Assembly: GCA_905147135.1 (NCBI GenBank) | Contig: LR990056.1 | Coordinates: forward strand, 11,604,001-11,668,000 | Direction of reading: 5' to 3' | DNA length: 64,000 nt | Source of the DNA: Blastobasis lacticolella | Lineage: Eukaryota; Arthropoda; Insecta; Lepidoptera; Blastobasidae | Part shown: positions 23,765-35,800 of the stretch, in pieces | Layout: each line of letters begins with the position of its first letter | Position numbering within the stretch: the first letter of the stretch is position 1 | The notes under the pieces: model-generated | Told to the model about the DNA's origin: nothing | Seen by the model: the letters and a program-made list of their open reading frames with translations, nothing else | Database searches by the model: none | Program-made: the position numbers and the translations under genes

Positions 23765-24105
23765 AACCAAGGTTAAGCAATGCTAGTAATGCAAGGGAGC
23801 TGGATGGGTGACCATTTCGTATTTGAGGGTAGTCAAACGTTAGCACCGCAACAAGTTGGAAACTTGTTATGTGTGCCCCCTAATACCGTTGGCGAAGCGA
23901 GGTCGACCGAGATGTTGTACATACCATGATTCTAAGGAAATCTAGTTCTTGTGCTAGTTCATTTTGGGCACATCCGTGGGCTATTTTATGTAACATCAAA
24001 AGGTATGTCACGCGGCACGCCGCATTACCAGTGTTTTCTCAAGGCTAGAGCATTACACGCAATATTGAACATAATGCCCTCTCCTCTTGAAAGGAGGTTT
24101 TTCTT
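23765..24105 (+). mobile_element. 5S-rRNA-derived sequence, SINE3-like or pseudogene
   Basis: GGTTAAGCAA at 23771 and TGGATGGGTGACC at 23800-23812 match the box A and box C control regions of 5S rRNA. They are separated by the same 20 bases as in 5S genes. The 5' third and 3' end of 5S rRNA are absent, so this is not a working rRNA gene. About 290 bases of unrelated body follow, closing in a stem (CTCCTCTTGAAAGGAG) and T5 at 24081-24101 that resembles a Pol III stop. I infer a 5S-derived SINE or an old 5S fragment. Confidence 0.65.
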
Positions 24106-24127
24106 TCCTCATTGATTTATATTTGCT

Positions 24128-24337
24128 ACTAGTGGACCCGGCGCGACTTCGTTCGCGTACACCTACTTTACTCCTACCTACCCTCTTTCTACTTGCTTAT
24201 AAACCTTCCTCTTGAATCACTCTATCTGCTGTTGAAACCCGCATCAAAATCCGTTGCGTAGTTTCAAAGATTTAAGCATACAAAGGGACATAGGGACAGA
24301 GAAAGCGACTTTGTTTTATACTATGTAGTGATGACAA
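24128..24337 (+). mobile_element. Short dispersed lepidopteran-type element
   Basis: A fuller copy of the family at 12014: CGGCGCGACTTCGTTCGCG, CCTACCTACCCTC, CCTTCCTCTTGAATCACTC, CGCATCAAAATCCGTTGCG, then GCGACTTTGTTTTATACTATGTAG. Non-coding. Confidence 0.6.
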
Positions 24338-24339
24338 AA

Positions 24340-25115
24340 ACACTTCTTACTCCGGGCGTAAAACGAGTTTCTTCTTTCATTCACATGAGTGTTGCAGTTT
24401 AATTAAAAATATTTAGTTTTCATAAAATAATTGTGAGGAATTGGCTAGACCCCGATTTCTTTTTTCAACTGATACGAGTTCCGTATTTTACATACTTCCG
24501 TTTTTCATTCACTTTGTACCAGCTGGATCTTAGTGAACACCTTGTATGAACCGATAGACCGTATCCTTTGATGTCTTACCATGCAGCTCTTGTAGACTCT
24601 CGTATCCGACAGGAGTGTTAGCGGATTTTGGGCGTTGCGGTCCAAGGCGGTACCTGAGGCCTATGACTTTATCTGGCATATGTGATTCCGATTTCATAGT
24701 GGGGATTGCTGTATGACACCAACACGATCCTTATTACGGTTGGGGTATCTACACCAGTACTCCGTGATCGAGTTCATTTCTGATCAGCGTGATAATAGAC
24801 GGACTGTCAGCCTTGACTGCTCAAATTGTATACTGATCACATCCTAAGGGTGTATCTAAATCTCGCGAATGCGTAGTTGCAGCAACATTTCGCGCTCTGC
24901 GCCTGATTTGCCTGTAAGGAGTTTCTTTCATCATTGGAGATGGCGGTCAAAGTCCTGGCTAGTTTTTATAAAAAAATTACATGTAAAATGCTGCTAATGA
25001 GCTGCTATTGCGATTCAATTATTTTTCAAAATTTCAATTATTCAACCGAGGCATTAGTTAATTACCCGACTTGATGCCCTGTACGTTTGTCACTGAGTAA
25101 AAGTCAAATGATATT
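24340..25115. other. No gene seen
   Basis: Downstream of the likely poly(A) site of the minus-strand gene. No supported feature. Confidence 0.4.
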
Positions 25116-25118
25116 GCA

Positions 25119-25130
25119 TGTTTATTTATT
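25119..25130 (-). promoter_or_regulatory. Likely poly(A) signal of the TTC28-like gene
   Basis: On the minus strand AATAAATAAA lies about 510 bases past the stop codon at 25638-25640. It is the first AATAAA-type hexamer downstream of the stop. There is no transcript evidence. Confidence 0.4.
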
Positions 25131-25637
25131 AAATAAGGCATACCTACTTTACAGCCAATGAGCGATGTACATAATGGCAAGATTGGAATGAAATACAATA
25201 TTATATACACGATAACATTACTAGGTAAGTACCTACCTACAACACTATTCATATTTCATATGTGATTGAATACATTACTTATTGAAGTATTTAACGATAA
25301 TATAAATAATTAATAACTACCTACTTAAAATAAGCCGTTAAGCCACTAATAATAGGCAAATAACATGATAAATGGAACAGGTGTTTAAAATGTGTTAGAT
25401 TGGAATTTTTTTTTTCATAGCCATTTAGAAACCATGCTATTCATTCTAATAACGAGTTTTACACTATTTACAAACTAGTTAATCAGTTAACTAATAGGTA
25501 TCTACTAATTATTGTATACATATGTCTACCTACTTAATTATAAATAATACATGGATACCTAAATATCGAATAATTGTGCATTTGTTCCTTAAAAGAAATA
25601 CGAAAGGACGATTCATATGCTAGTTAAGTCGTAACAA

Positions 25638-26824
25638 TTACTTAGTCGGTGGGAAATCTAGTGTTGTATACGCTGGTCGGGTCCTTGGGACGGGAGGGCG
25701 GCGAGGGCGGGGGTGGGTCTTTCCCCCCTCTCCGCACTTACTCATCGCCACCTCGCCCTCCTCGGGTAAGTACGGCGCCCGAGGACTCAGTACCAAAGCC
25801 TTATAAGACGAGTGGGAGTCCGCAATGCTCCTGCCGTCCGCCTCATCCCTTCGAGAGAGCTCAGAAAAAGGTGATACGGAACGCTTCTCTATACCGCTCG
25901 GCCCCGGGGCCTCCTCCTTACTCGGTTTCAACTCGTACACGTTCTCGTCGTTCCTCTTTGGCTCAGTGTCCTTTTTGAACTTCGTTTGGCGCTCGATAAT
26001 CTCCGCTGTGGTTAGGTCGGACCCCTGGACGTCAGTCTCCAGAGGGAGCGCGGATAACCAGGGGCGGGAAGAGTTGCCGCTGCACCAACGCTCCTCGGTC
26101 TCGCTAGCTTCTCCCAGCAGGCCGAGTTTCTCTAGGTTCTGGAGGAGGAGGTTCTCACTGGAACTCGCCGCTCTCATCTCTGTCTTCGAGTCCTCGGCCA
26201 GAAGAAGCTCAGCCAACGGGGGCGCCAATCCTAAACCGATATTTCTCTCATGGTATACCTCTGAAATGGTCGGCGTTAGCTCGCCGCTCATGTGTCTCAC
26301 TTGAGCCAAGGAGTCGCGGCTGCTCGTCCCCATCTTTGGTCTGGGCACCCTCTTCGAAGTAGACGGCTGGTTTAGCACCTGGTCGTTCTTATCCTCCTCG
26401 GTTCGCCTCGGTTGCGCCGAGGCTAAGTCGTAGAACGCGTCCAGGTATCTGGTGTGGGCGTGGTCCGGTCGTCTGCGTAGCACAGTGTCGTGTCCAGAGC
26501 CTTCCCAGTCGGAGTCGTCCGTGGATGGTGGTCGGCGCGTATACAGGGTTCGTATTTTGGTCTGGTGGGCTAGGGCTAACGAGACGTCTCTTTGGGGTGT
26601 TGTGGTAGATGCGGCGGGGGCGGCGGGCGGCGAGGGGGTGAAGGCGGCGTCGCTCTCGCCGCGGTAGCGCGGGGGCGGCGGCGCGGGGGGCGGGGCGGTG
26701 CGGCCGTCGGGCTCCCCGCGACCCACCTCGGAGGAGGCGGCCGAGCCGCGGACGTACATCGTGAACGCGCCGCCGCAGGAACCGAGAGGTAAGGGGGGTG
26801 GAGGGACTGATGAGGCGCTTTCTT
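25638..26824 (-). CDS. TTC28: TTC28-like exon 35 (last coding exon)
   Basis: Residues 1692-2086. Acceptor TTTGTTCGCAG after a T-rich tract; starts in phase 1, completing a Gln codon with exon 34. The product is low-complexity: P-P-P-A-P-P-P-P, S-P-P-A-A-P-A, acidic and basic patches and S/T runs, ending R-P-P-V-P-R-T-R-P-A-Y-T-T-L-D-F-P-P-T-K. The P-P-V-P-R-T-R stretch is an SH3-ligand-like motif. It is strikingly GC-rich (26580-26800 above all). The open frame continues upstream to 27035, but that extension is intron and SINE sequence. Confidence 0.9.
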
Positions 26825-29800
26825 CTGCGAACAAAAAGGAAACAGTGGTTAATAATATTATCATCTTGGCGTTAATGTCCCGGATGTGCCCTCGAGAACG
26901 AGGGCCCGAGGTCCGCCTTGACCATGATCCAGGATTTAGCCAATCAGGTGTAATTACGATGGAGGGACTGCCATCTGACCTCCGTGACCCTTTGGCGGTG
27001 AAGGGATAATGGTAGCCGCCAATGTTGGCAAGCAAAGATGGTGAGAAGGTAGAAAAGGGTAATTACCCACCTGGCCGGGTGTTGTGACCAGGGGACCAAG
27101 GGCACAACAGTTGATCGTCGGAAGTTGTATATATGCCGTGGAAGTTAGCACATTTCTCTAGCGCGATGTAGGATTGTTAGCGCCATCTAACATCGACCTC
27201 CAATCTCCCCCGGAGACTGGAGGTCGATACCGAAGCGAGAAACGCTGAGAAGCTGAAGTATGAAGCGTAGTCAGTCTGGCGATGCGGTGAGCAATGGCGT
27301 AGCTCTGGCGTGAGGTTGCGCTGTGAGCTGTGCCGAAGCGATGCTGTTCCCAAGTCTGCAGTGAGTCGAGACTGGGTGGGGACATTGGAGATGCTGCAGG
27401 TGAGCGACCAGGAAGCACGCGTCCGTGCCGACTATGGTCAAGGCTGTGACAGCTGTGTGCGGGAGTCAGGTAGGGAAGACGTAAGGATCACGTTGGGGTC
27501 ACCACTTTGACGGTGAAGGGATAATGGTAGCCGCCAATGTTGGCAAGCAAAGATGGTGAGAAGGTAGAAAAGGGTAATTACCCACCTGGCCGGGTGTTGT
27601 GACCAGGGGACCAAGGGCACGACAGTTGATCGTCGGAAGTTGTATATATGCCGTGGAAGTTGGCACATTTCTCTAGAGCGATGTAGGATTGTTAGCGCCA
27701 TCTATGTGCGGATGCTTGCCAACCTTGTGTTCGTGTACTCGTAATGTGAGTATCGTTGAGTTTCCTTAGTGGAGCGATAGATGTCGCTACAACCCTGCTA
27801 CCAGGGGAACCTGACCAGATTGGATCATGGTTACACATTCTGTCGTCTGAATGTGCAGTGTTTTATCACGATCATTTCCCTCCCCGTAATGGTGGTTAAA
27901 AATTATTATTTGTGCAAACAAATAAAAAAAGCCATTACGCAGTTCCGACAGCTATTTTAGTAAGTGTTAATTATAATAGAGTCAGAACTTTTGTCGAATT
28001 ACATCGGCAGGATTGGTGGAGGCTGATTTTATAAGCTCGAAAATATCGTTACGGCATCGGCTATGGGGCCGACCACACAGCTGTTGCACCGTATAGTATT
28101 ATTCAAGTTATTATACTCACGTCGGTGTTGTCTCTGCGGCGGTTCACCGTCTGAATGCGGCTCCAATTCTCCGTCGTCTATCGACTCCAGGGATTCGACA
28201 CTGGAACTCGATTCCAGGCTTAGACTTCGGGGTGCTTCTTGAGTGTCTGGAAATTTAAGTAAATTGTATATTTTTGGGCGTGTGGTATCCGGCCGAGGAA
28301 AAAAGTACCAACCCCTTACACTCGTGGGCGACAAAGCGACTGATGTTTTGGAGGCAAAAGATCTAGAGTCTCCATAGGCTGGAAAATGGGCAACAGCTTA
28401 TTCCATTGTTACATTTATAACTCTGCGTACTCCAACCCGCCTGCCAAGCGTGGAGATGATGGCATTAACTTCCCCTTTCGTGGGACAGGCCCTAAGTAAT
28501 GCAGTGGACTGTTAAGGGCCGTGATTATGATATTTTTAGGCTGAAGATTGTAATCTTAGCGTGCAGAGAATCAATGATAGTGATTCGAGAACTCAAAGTG
28601 AGGGTAGTCTTCGAATCCGAAAGAGTCTGTCCTTAGGAGCGGCTACACTTGCGCAATTTATTCGCATTTTACCCTATAACGGCCCTGTGGTGTGGTAGAT
28701 CAGAAGTTTCCCGTTCAGTAGTTTCAACGCTGCGATCTCCAACCACCCACCTACCAAGCAGGAAGATTATGGATATACCCTCCACTAATGTGGAGGAGGC
28801 ACAAGTGCAACAATGCGACAGTTGCAGCCTGTTGATGACCCTATAAATCTGACAAAAATTATGACAGTGCTAGATATGTAGACTTACCGAACAAAGCCAA
28901 TAAGGCTTGCAAAACGAACTGTATATGCCGCCGGTTGGCCGCTTTCCCGGTCCGGAGAGTGACCTCGTCTTGGCCCACTTCAGCCAGGTCGAAGCCGAGG
29001 GAAGCGAGTAGCTCGTGGCATCCGTTTACTCGCCATAACCTACGAGTACAACATTCGGATCATAAATGGCTATATAAGAGGGTTCATGAGAAAGTGTCTA
29101 TCTATGCTTTTGGATACTGTATTGCGATGCGACACGATGCAGTAAAAAAGCTTGTTTAAAGTAATCTTTTGACGTGAAGAGAATATTTTCTTTGCTGTCA
29201 TGCCGCACGTCACAGCGTATAATGGGAATCGCCACGTTAAGTCAACTATGTTATTCAATGAGGAGTTTTCTACTAAACCATACCATCATATGACGCTACA
29301 GCGTAAGATCTGCTGCCACAATACTGCGGCGCTATTGGACAGACATAGCAGCTGTAAGTTGACGGATTCATTCTAGCTAATGTCATGGCTTTATTTTGAT
29401 AGCAGACCTCACGTGTAAGTAGCGCCATCTGGTGGACTAGTTTGGTCGCGAAAACCATTCTCGTTAATTCTTGGAACAAAGACGTTAAAAACATTGGGCG
29501 CGGTGAAAGTTATCTGCGGGGCTATTGGCTAACTCAGTTGACAACTGTATTTGACACTAGATAATTCTACACCACGTCATCTACATTGAAAACTGGCAAT
29601 AGCGTCTACCAAATTAGAGTAGTGTCAGATTTTTTTTATGTCAAATTCAGTTGTCCACTGAGATAGCGGATAGGCCCTCTGGTGGACTTGGCCAGTCGCG
29701 AAAACATTTCTTGTGCTTTTATGGTACGAATACGTTAAAAACTTATAACCCGCGTCACGAAAGAAGAGACTTGTCAAATGGTAGTGGAGGGGATTTCGCG

Positions 29801-32800
29801 CAGGTAATCGTATGCAGCACAACTCGAACCACGTGACCCGTCAAGTCTCTTCTTATTTGACACTATCTGTAACGGAATTTCATCGCTGGACATTTTGTGT
29901 TGTGAGCCTAGGTTTTACAACATGCATACCTGACATTGACCGCCACCTCCACAGTGTCGCCCTCTCCGTTCTTCACTGAGAACTGCGAGATGACGGAACG
30001 CACCACGCCGATAATGTCATCGGCGACGTCACCGTTGGATATCAGCTTTGATAGTGCTTGCAGAGTCGTTGGTGTTAGACCTGGGAAGTGGAATTGATTA
30101 GGTTATTGACAATATTTAATTGCGAAATGTTACTACAAAATTAGTAACTTTATAAATAATAAATAAACCCAAATAGAAGTAGGTATAATTAAAAACTTAA
30201 ATGTGTTTAGTAAATTTTACATTCCAAACATTGTGTAATATTTGCTGACATTAATTATCATCACATCATCACAGCCCATAACAGTCCACTGCAGGACTTC
30301 GGGCCTCTCCCACGAAAGGGGAGGTCATTGCCATAATCTCCACGCTTGGCAGGCGGGTTGGAGATCGCAGTGCAGTTGATGTAAATCTACCCAGAAAGAT
30401 GCTGCTGCCCACCTTTCGGATTTGTACCTTAGTCGCCTCTTACGACACCCACGGGAAGAGATGGGGTGGTGCTATTCTTTGAGGTGGCGGCACCACACAC
30501 CACGACATTAATTAGATTTAATATAATTATTGTATACCTAATTAATTAATGGTTGTATGACATTTTAACATTAATTAGCTTACAGTTTGACCATAAAATT
30601 ACCTACCTATTATTTATTTAACTCTTTATTGTACATTACCTAATAAAGCTTGTAGGCTGGCAGAGCACTGTGTAAGGCGCTCCTCAGGGTCGCTTTGGGG
30701 GAAGAACACGCTCGACGGAATGCCGTTTGCAGCAGGCTCAAACCTGGAACAGATTTTGTGGTTTACAAACAAGTCTTGGTATGTCTATAGAGCCCAAATC
30801 AATAAAACAAAATATTCGATACAATTAAATACATATATTATAGCAGCTTTAATATATAGAATACACGACAGCAAGTCAATTAAGAAAATATTATGTTAAA
30901 TTTTATGCAGGCAGCCTATTCTTGTGCTGCAACATCTCGAATTCGACATTTTCTTTAGCTATAATCTCAATTAAAAATGACATTGAAATCTCTATTTCGC
31001 CCAAAATACTTTTTATCGACCATCTTCGGCAATCCGTCTATGTCGAAGATGGTATTCAGTGATATTTTAATACACTTTTGTGGAGAGAGAATATGTCGAA
31101 TTCGAGATCTGACTACTCGAGAAATCGTTTCGTCTAATGGATACATTAGACGAAACGAGTCTCTAGTGCCAACTAGTGAGGTACGTATATAGCATGACGA
31201 CTTGGCTTCACAGGCATGCTTCATGTTATTCTGGAATATGCTGTTCTAGACAGGTATGCTCAATCTGCGGCTACATCGTTGCTTCCCATCACGTGAGATG
31301 GCCGCGAAATATGTGCCGAGTAAGTAGTAACAAGTCCTCAAATGAAAAAAAATCATAGCAATCTTTTATCGTGCTTTCTCTATGATCAGTCAGAGTACTT
31401 GTCAAGACTAATCAAACGAGCCCAAACTCGATGGGTTTCCCATGCGTAGTTTAGGAGTTCCGATGACCATCTTCCATCTCCATCTTCAGATCAGCTCTAT
31501 GGTATCAACCGGGAAATAGTTTAAATTGAACTTGCAAGATTTTATTAAGAATAAACACAGGGACATGTGAAAGTAAATAAAAGCTTGTAAAAAGGCATTT
31601 GACCAGTGTTGGAGTCAAGGTTACCTGAAGCCGACGCTCATGAGCAGCTCCCGCCACCCGGTGGCGGTCCCGGCCTTGTTCTCGATGCTCTTCTGGGTGG
31701 TGTACATCGCGTTCTTCTGGCCGCGAACGATGCGCTGCAAAGACTTCTCCACCAGATGCAGGCAGACGCGTAGCGAATCCCTGGTGTGGACGGGTTGTGA
31801 TTAATATGAGAAACTCACACTCTAAAACTCGATTTTTTTAAATAATTAGGACATTAAATATCTCTTTCAATCGTAAAAAATGAGGGGGCTGGGAAAGTAG
31901 GAAGGTAACACAAAATGACACGTTGACCGCCCCATAGCCGGAGCACACCCACCCCATGTCGACCACTGTCGTACCGTGTCCGACAATACCAGATAGAGCC
32001 GGGCAGCGCCTGACAAGCCAGGCAGAGTCAGACCATGCCCGAGATATAGTATAGGTGAGAATGAGGTGCTTAAATATTATACAAATCTTATGTTGCAAAT
32101 GCAGTGATTGCACTGTACTTATCTTAACATGTCATCGATAAAACTACGTTCAACAGACGCGCTACGCGTCGATCGAGCACTAAATCCGGCCTTTGAATGC
32201 ACAGTTGAATGCAGTATTCTCCACTTGCACTTGAGCCAGTTCGTAGAGCGCCGGGTGCGATGATGACGCCTTTGAGGAACCTGCAGTGGACAGACGAGGC
32301 TCACCTGCACTTATCCGGCTGAGCCAGCAGCTCGCACAGCGCCTGCCCCATGAGCGCGACCTTGTTGCTGAGCCGCACGTTCCCGCCGAGCAGCGCCAGC
32401 CCCGCCCAGTGCGCCGGGTGCGCGAACAGCTTCGTGTGGCGCACCGTCTGCATCGCGTCGCCTAGCGCCCTGGGGAGAGGTGCTGGTTGGTATTGCTGGT
32501 TGTAGACGGTCATGCCTATCGGGTAATTAGCATGACGCTGCAGGCTTGGTGTTCCATGTACACCATACATCTTCATGCTTATCGTCCAATCGGTAGTCCG
32601 ATCGGATCGACGTTGAGTTAAACCATGGCGTCACCAGTAACGGATGACGATGTTATAGCCGGTTTGGGTATTGACTTGTTTTTAAAATACAATTATTTTT
32701 TTCTGATATATATTTTTAAAGTTGTACAATAGTAGAGATAGTTTAAAAATACTTCAACTGAACGTCGCTGTCGATTGGATCGAAACCAAAAGATTGTGCT

Positions 32801-35800
32801 ATCACGTATAACTGTCATGTCAATTCACACCCACACATGATTAGGTGTACTTGATCCAATCGGCAGTTTCATGATGTACTCTCATAGTTCCACTACTACT
32901 AGTACTGTAGTTCCATATGTGTTCTTCTTGTATTTTCTTTACGTAATATATTCTTTGGTGTGCAATAACGTGTAATTGTATTGTATAGTATCCAAGAACT
33001 CACTTAGCAACCCGACTGCCCTGCAGCAGTGCTGAATACAGCGCTCTATACAGTATCTTGGTGGCGGTGTCCTGGGGCGCGGGCCAGAGAGCCAGCAGTA
33101 CTGCCTGCGCGCCCGCCGACAGTAACGCGCGACAGAGCCGCGAGACGCCCTCCCCGGCGGCAGTTACTGCCATACCCTCCGCGCCGAGGAGACAGGCGCT
33201 GGTTGGCGCGCAGGATATCACCACCTGGGGGTAGTATCAGTATGAGAATTTATCATCAACTGAACGGTCAACGTACCGGAAGACGCAGCGTGGGTAGGCC
33301 TCCCACTAGGTGGACCGACGATCTGTTAAAGATCGCACGGGATGCAGGAGGCACAAGACAGGTCTTTGTGGAGATCTTTGGGGGAGGCCTATGCTCAGTA
33401 GTGGGCATCTTCCGGCTGATATGATGATGATCAACGGTCAATACCGGCTTCTGCCACTCTGCTTTCTTGCTATTTCTTCTCCACTTCGCTCGGTATTTGG
33501 TCCTCACGCCGCTGGCCGTTCGTAAGTTCATAAACAAAGGCAATTTCGTACTTTGTTACCATGATTACCTATACTAATAATAGGATACTGCCTTGTGTGT
33601 AATTTAATGTAAACAATTATCGTACGAGTGGGTTGCTTTAGCTCAGTGGGCTTAAAATTGACAACGATTTAATTTTCCTTTTAAGTTCAAGCAATGTGTA
33701 TTAGCGCCATGATTTACCGCTGACATCCATAGCGAAGGCCTAAAATACTGTGATGAGAATTTTTATTTACCAGGCGAGCTGTTAGTTTCAGGTTCATGAT
33801 TTCCGACGCCGTAAGCATAAACTCTGACGCAGGAGGCAGCTCTTCATTGCTTGTCTGGAGTTCTGTATCTGTAATTATACGAAATATTTATATGAAAATG
33901 AGGCTTCTAGTATTTGCAAGTTACTTATTTGCAATTGAAAGGATTCTTACTTTCTTCTTCATTTTCTATGGAAGTTTCAGCCGCTCCGCTACCAACACTG
34001 GTGTTCAAAAGGCGTTTAGCCTGAGAATCGACCTAGAAAAAAACAAACAATTACACTTAGAAATACTGCAACATCATAAACACCATCATCTCCATAATTA
34101 CCTAGCTTCTAATAGCCTATAATTTATCGGAAAAGATTATCGAATACCTATCGAATGTTAAAAGCAATTACTAAGAGATTTATCAGAGAAAAAGCGTTCA
34201 CGTGGTGGCGTTCCACGTTCCCATTTGCACGAGTCACGAGTAGACACGAGTTGTATGAAACACAGAACGTTCGAACGCTCAACGTTTTCTGTCTGAGTTC
34301 CTAAGTTAAATTTCAATGCGTGCAGCGTGCTAGGATACGCTAAGGAGCCGGAGGCTTGCATTTTTAACGCATTTAAGTTGATACTTTTACAAAAAACTTC
34401 ATATAAAAACCGTAAACGTCATTCTTAAAAGTGATTAAGTATTTGGTGCAAGCTGGGCTAAGCTATAATAACGTGGTGGATCTGACAATTTGCGAGAAGC
34501 TATTCAATAGTGGATAATAAAGGTAAAATGAATATTTACCACTTCGCCGGGACTGAGGACGATCGCGGGCGTCTTCCAGCAAACGTGCGTTGCGAAGTGG
34601 ACGCACTCCGCTTGCGGGAGCTGCGCCAGCACCGCTTCCTTTGATGCCTGTTGGGTAGCAAAATTAGGTTAGTATAACAATAAGTAGTTAATTACATAGT
34701 ACATTCTTGATAGAACCCCATTGTATGATAGAATTAAAACACCTTTTACACAATGCCACAGGCATTGATTGATTGGAAATCGGTCGCAATATATAGTTTA
34801 TTTTAATTATAGTGGAACTTTGTAAAAAGTGTTTTTTAATTCTATCATAGTATAACATAACTTTTTAAAACGAAAACGAATTTAAACATGATTCATTTAA
34901 CCCGTTGCGTTCCCCTGTTAATGGGGTCACGGAGGTCAGATTGCAGTCGCACCACTGTAATTACGGTTAGATCATGGTCAAGGTCGACACTGGGCCCTCC
35001 CGTGCAAGAGTACAACCGGGATATTAACGCCCAAGTTGACCACCATTCTACTAAGGAATAGTGAGAAAATTCGACGATACCTCCTGTTATATTACAAAAA
35101 TTTGTCTTCTTGAGACAGTGAACGAAACTGAGTGAAAATGTTTGTTAATAGACCTCTCCTCTCTTAGCTTCAGTTAGTGTCGACAATATACTTGTTGTGT
35201 TGACACTTAGCAAACCGGTGATTGTCTAGTCCGGCGCACATAATGTTGGCGGATGTTTAATTTATTAATAAATAAATTTATTATGTTCACCATCATATAT
35301 TTATTATTTATTTAACAGTTTATTGTGCACAATAACAGGTATATAATATTGACATAAAGAAAAACAACACAGCAGGTACAGCTTATCATCATCGACATCA
35401 TATCAGCCGAAAGACGCCCACTACTAGGCATAGACACCCCCCCAGAGATCTTCACAAAAGCCGGTGCTGTGCCTTCTGCATCCAGCTGGTACCTGCGATC
35501 TTTACCAGGTCGTAGGTCCACCTTGTGGGAGACCTACCCACGCTGCTTCTTCCTGATGTTTTAGTACACGCCGAGCATGAAACGAGGTGGTCCATGGTTT
35601 GCGGGGATATGCCAGCTGATAGTCCAACATAATCATCTGACAAAGTACAACACCAACCTGATAATCCGTAAGAGGCGTCACCCTCAGCATATCGGCGACC
35701 AGTTCCGCCTCCTTCAGTTGCGCGTGCACCGCCGCCCAGCGCGCGCCGGCCACGCGCGGGGCGCCCACCACCACGCACCGCATGCCGGTTTCCGCGGCGC

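Larger units (their letters stand above)
26858..27895 (-). mobile_element. tRNA-SINE copy split by an LTR element
   Basis: The two parts 26858-26991 and 27792-27895 together match the uninterrupted SINE at 15985-16190. The break falls at GTGACCCT|GCTACCAGG. Its 3' tail (CTTGGCGTTAAT on plus) ends only about 35 bases from the exon 35 acceptor. Confidence 0.85.

Noticed and set aside
23765..23835. Working 5S rRNA gene
   Set aside because: Only the middle part of 5S is present; 5' and 3' stem sequences are missing.
25649..26304. Plus-strand open frames of 109 and 159 codons opposite exon 35
   Set aside because: They are antisense shadows of a GC-rich exon whose minus frame is supported by splice phase and by the TTC28-like end.
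26825..27035. Upstream extension of the exon 35 frame to a Met at 27035
   Set aside because: The extension is intron plus SINE sequence; a good acceptor at 26825-26827 joins exon 34 in phase.
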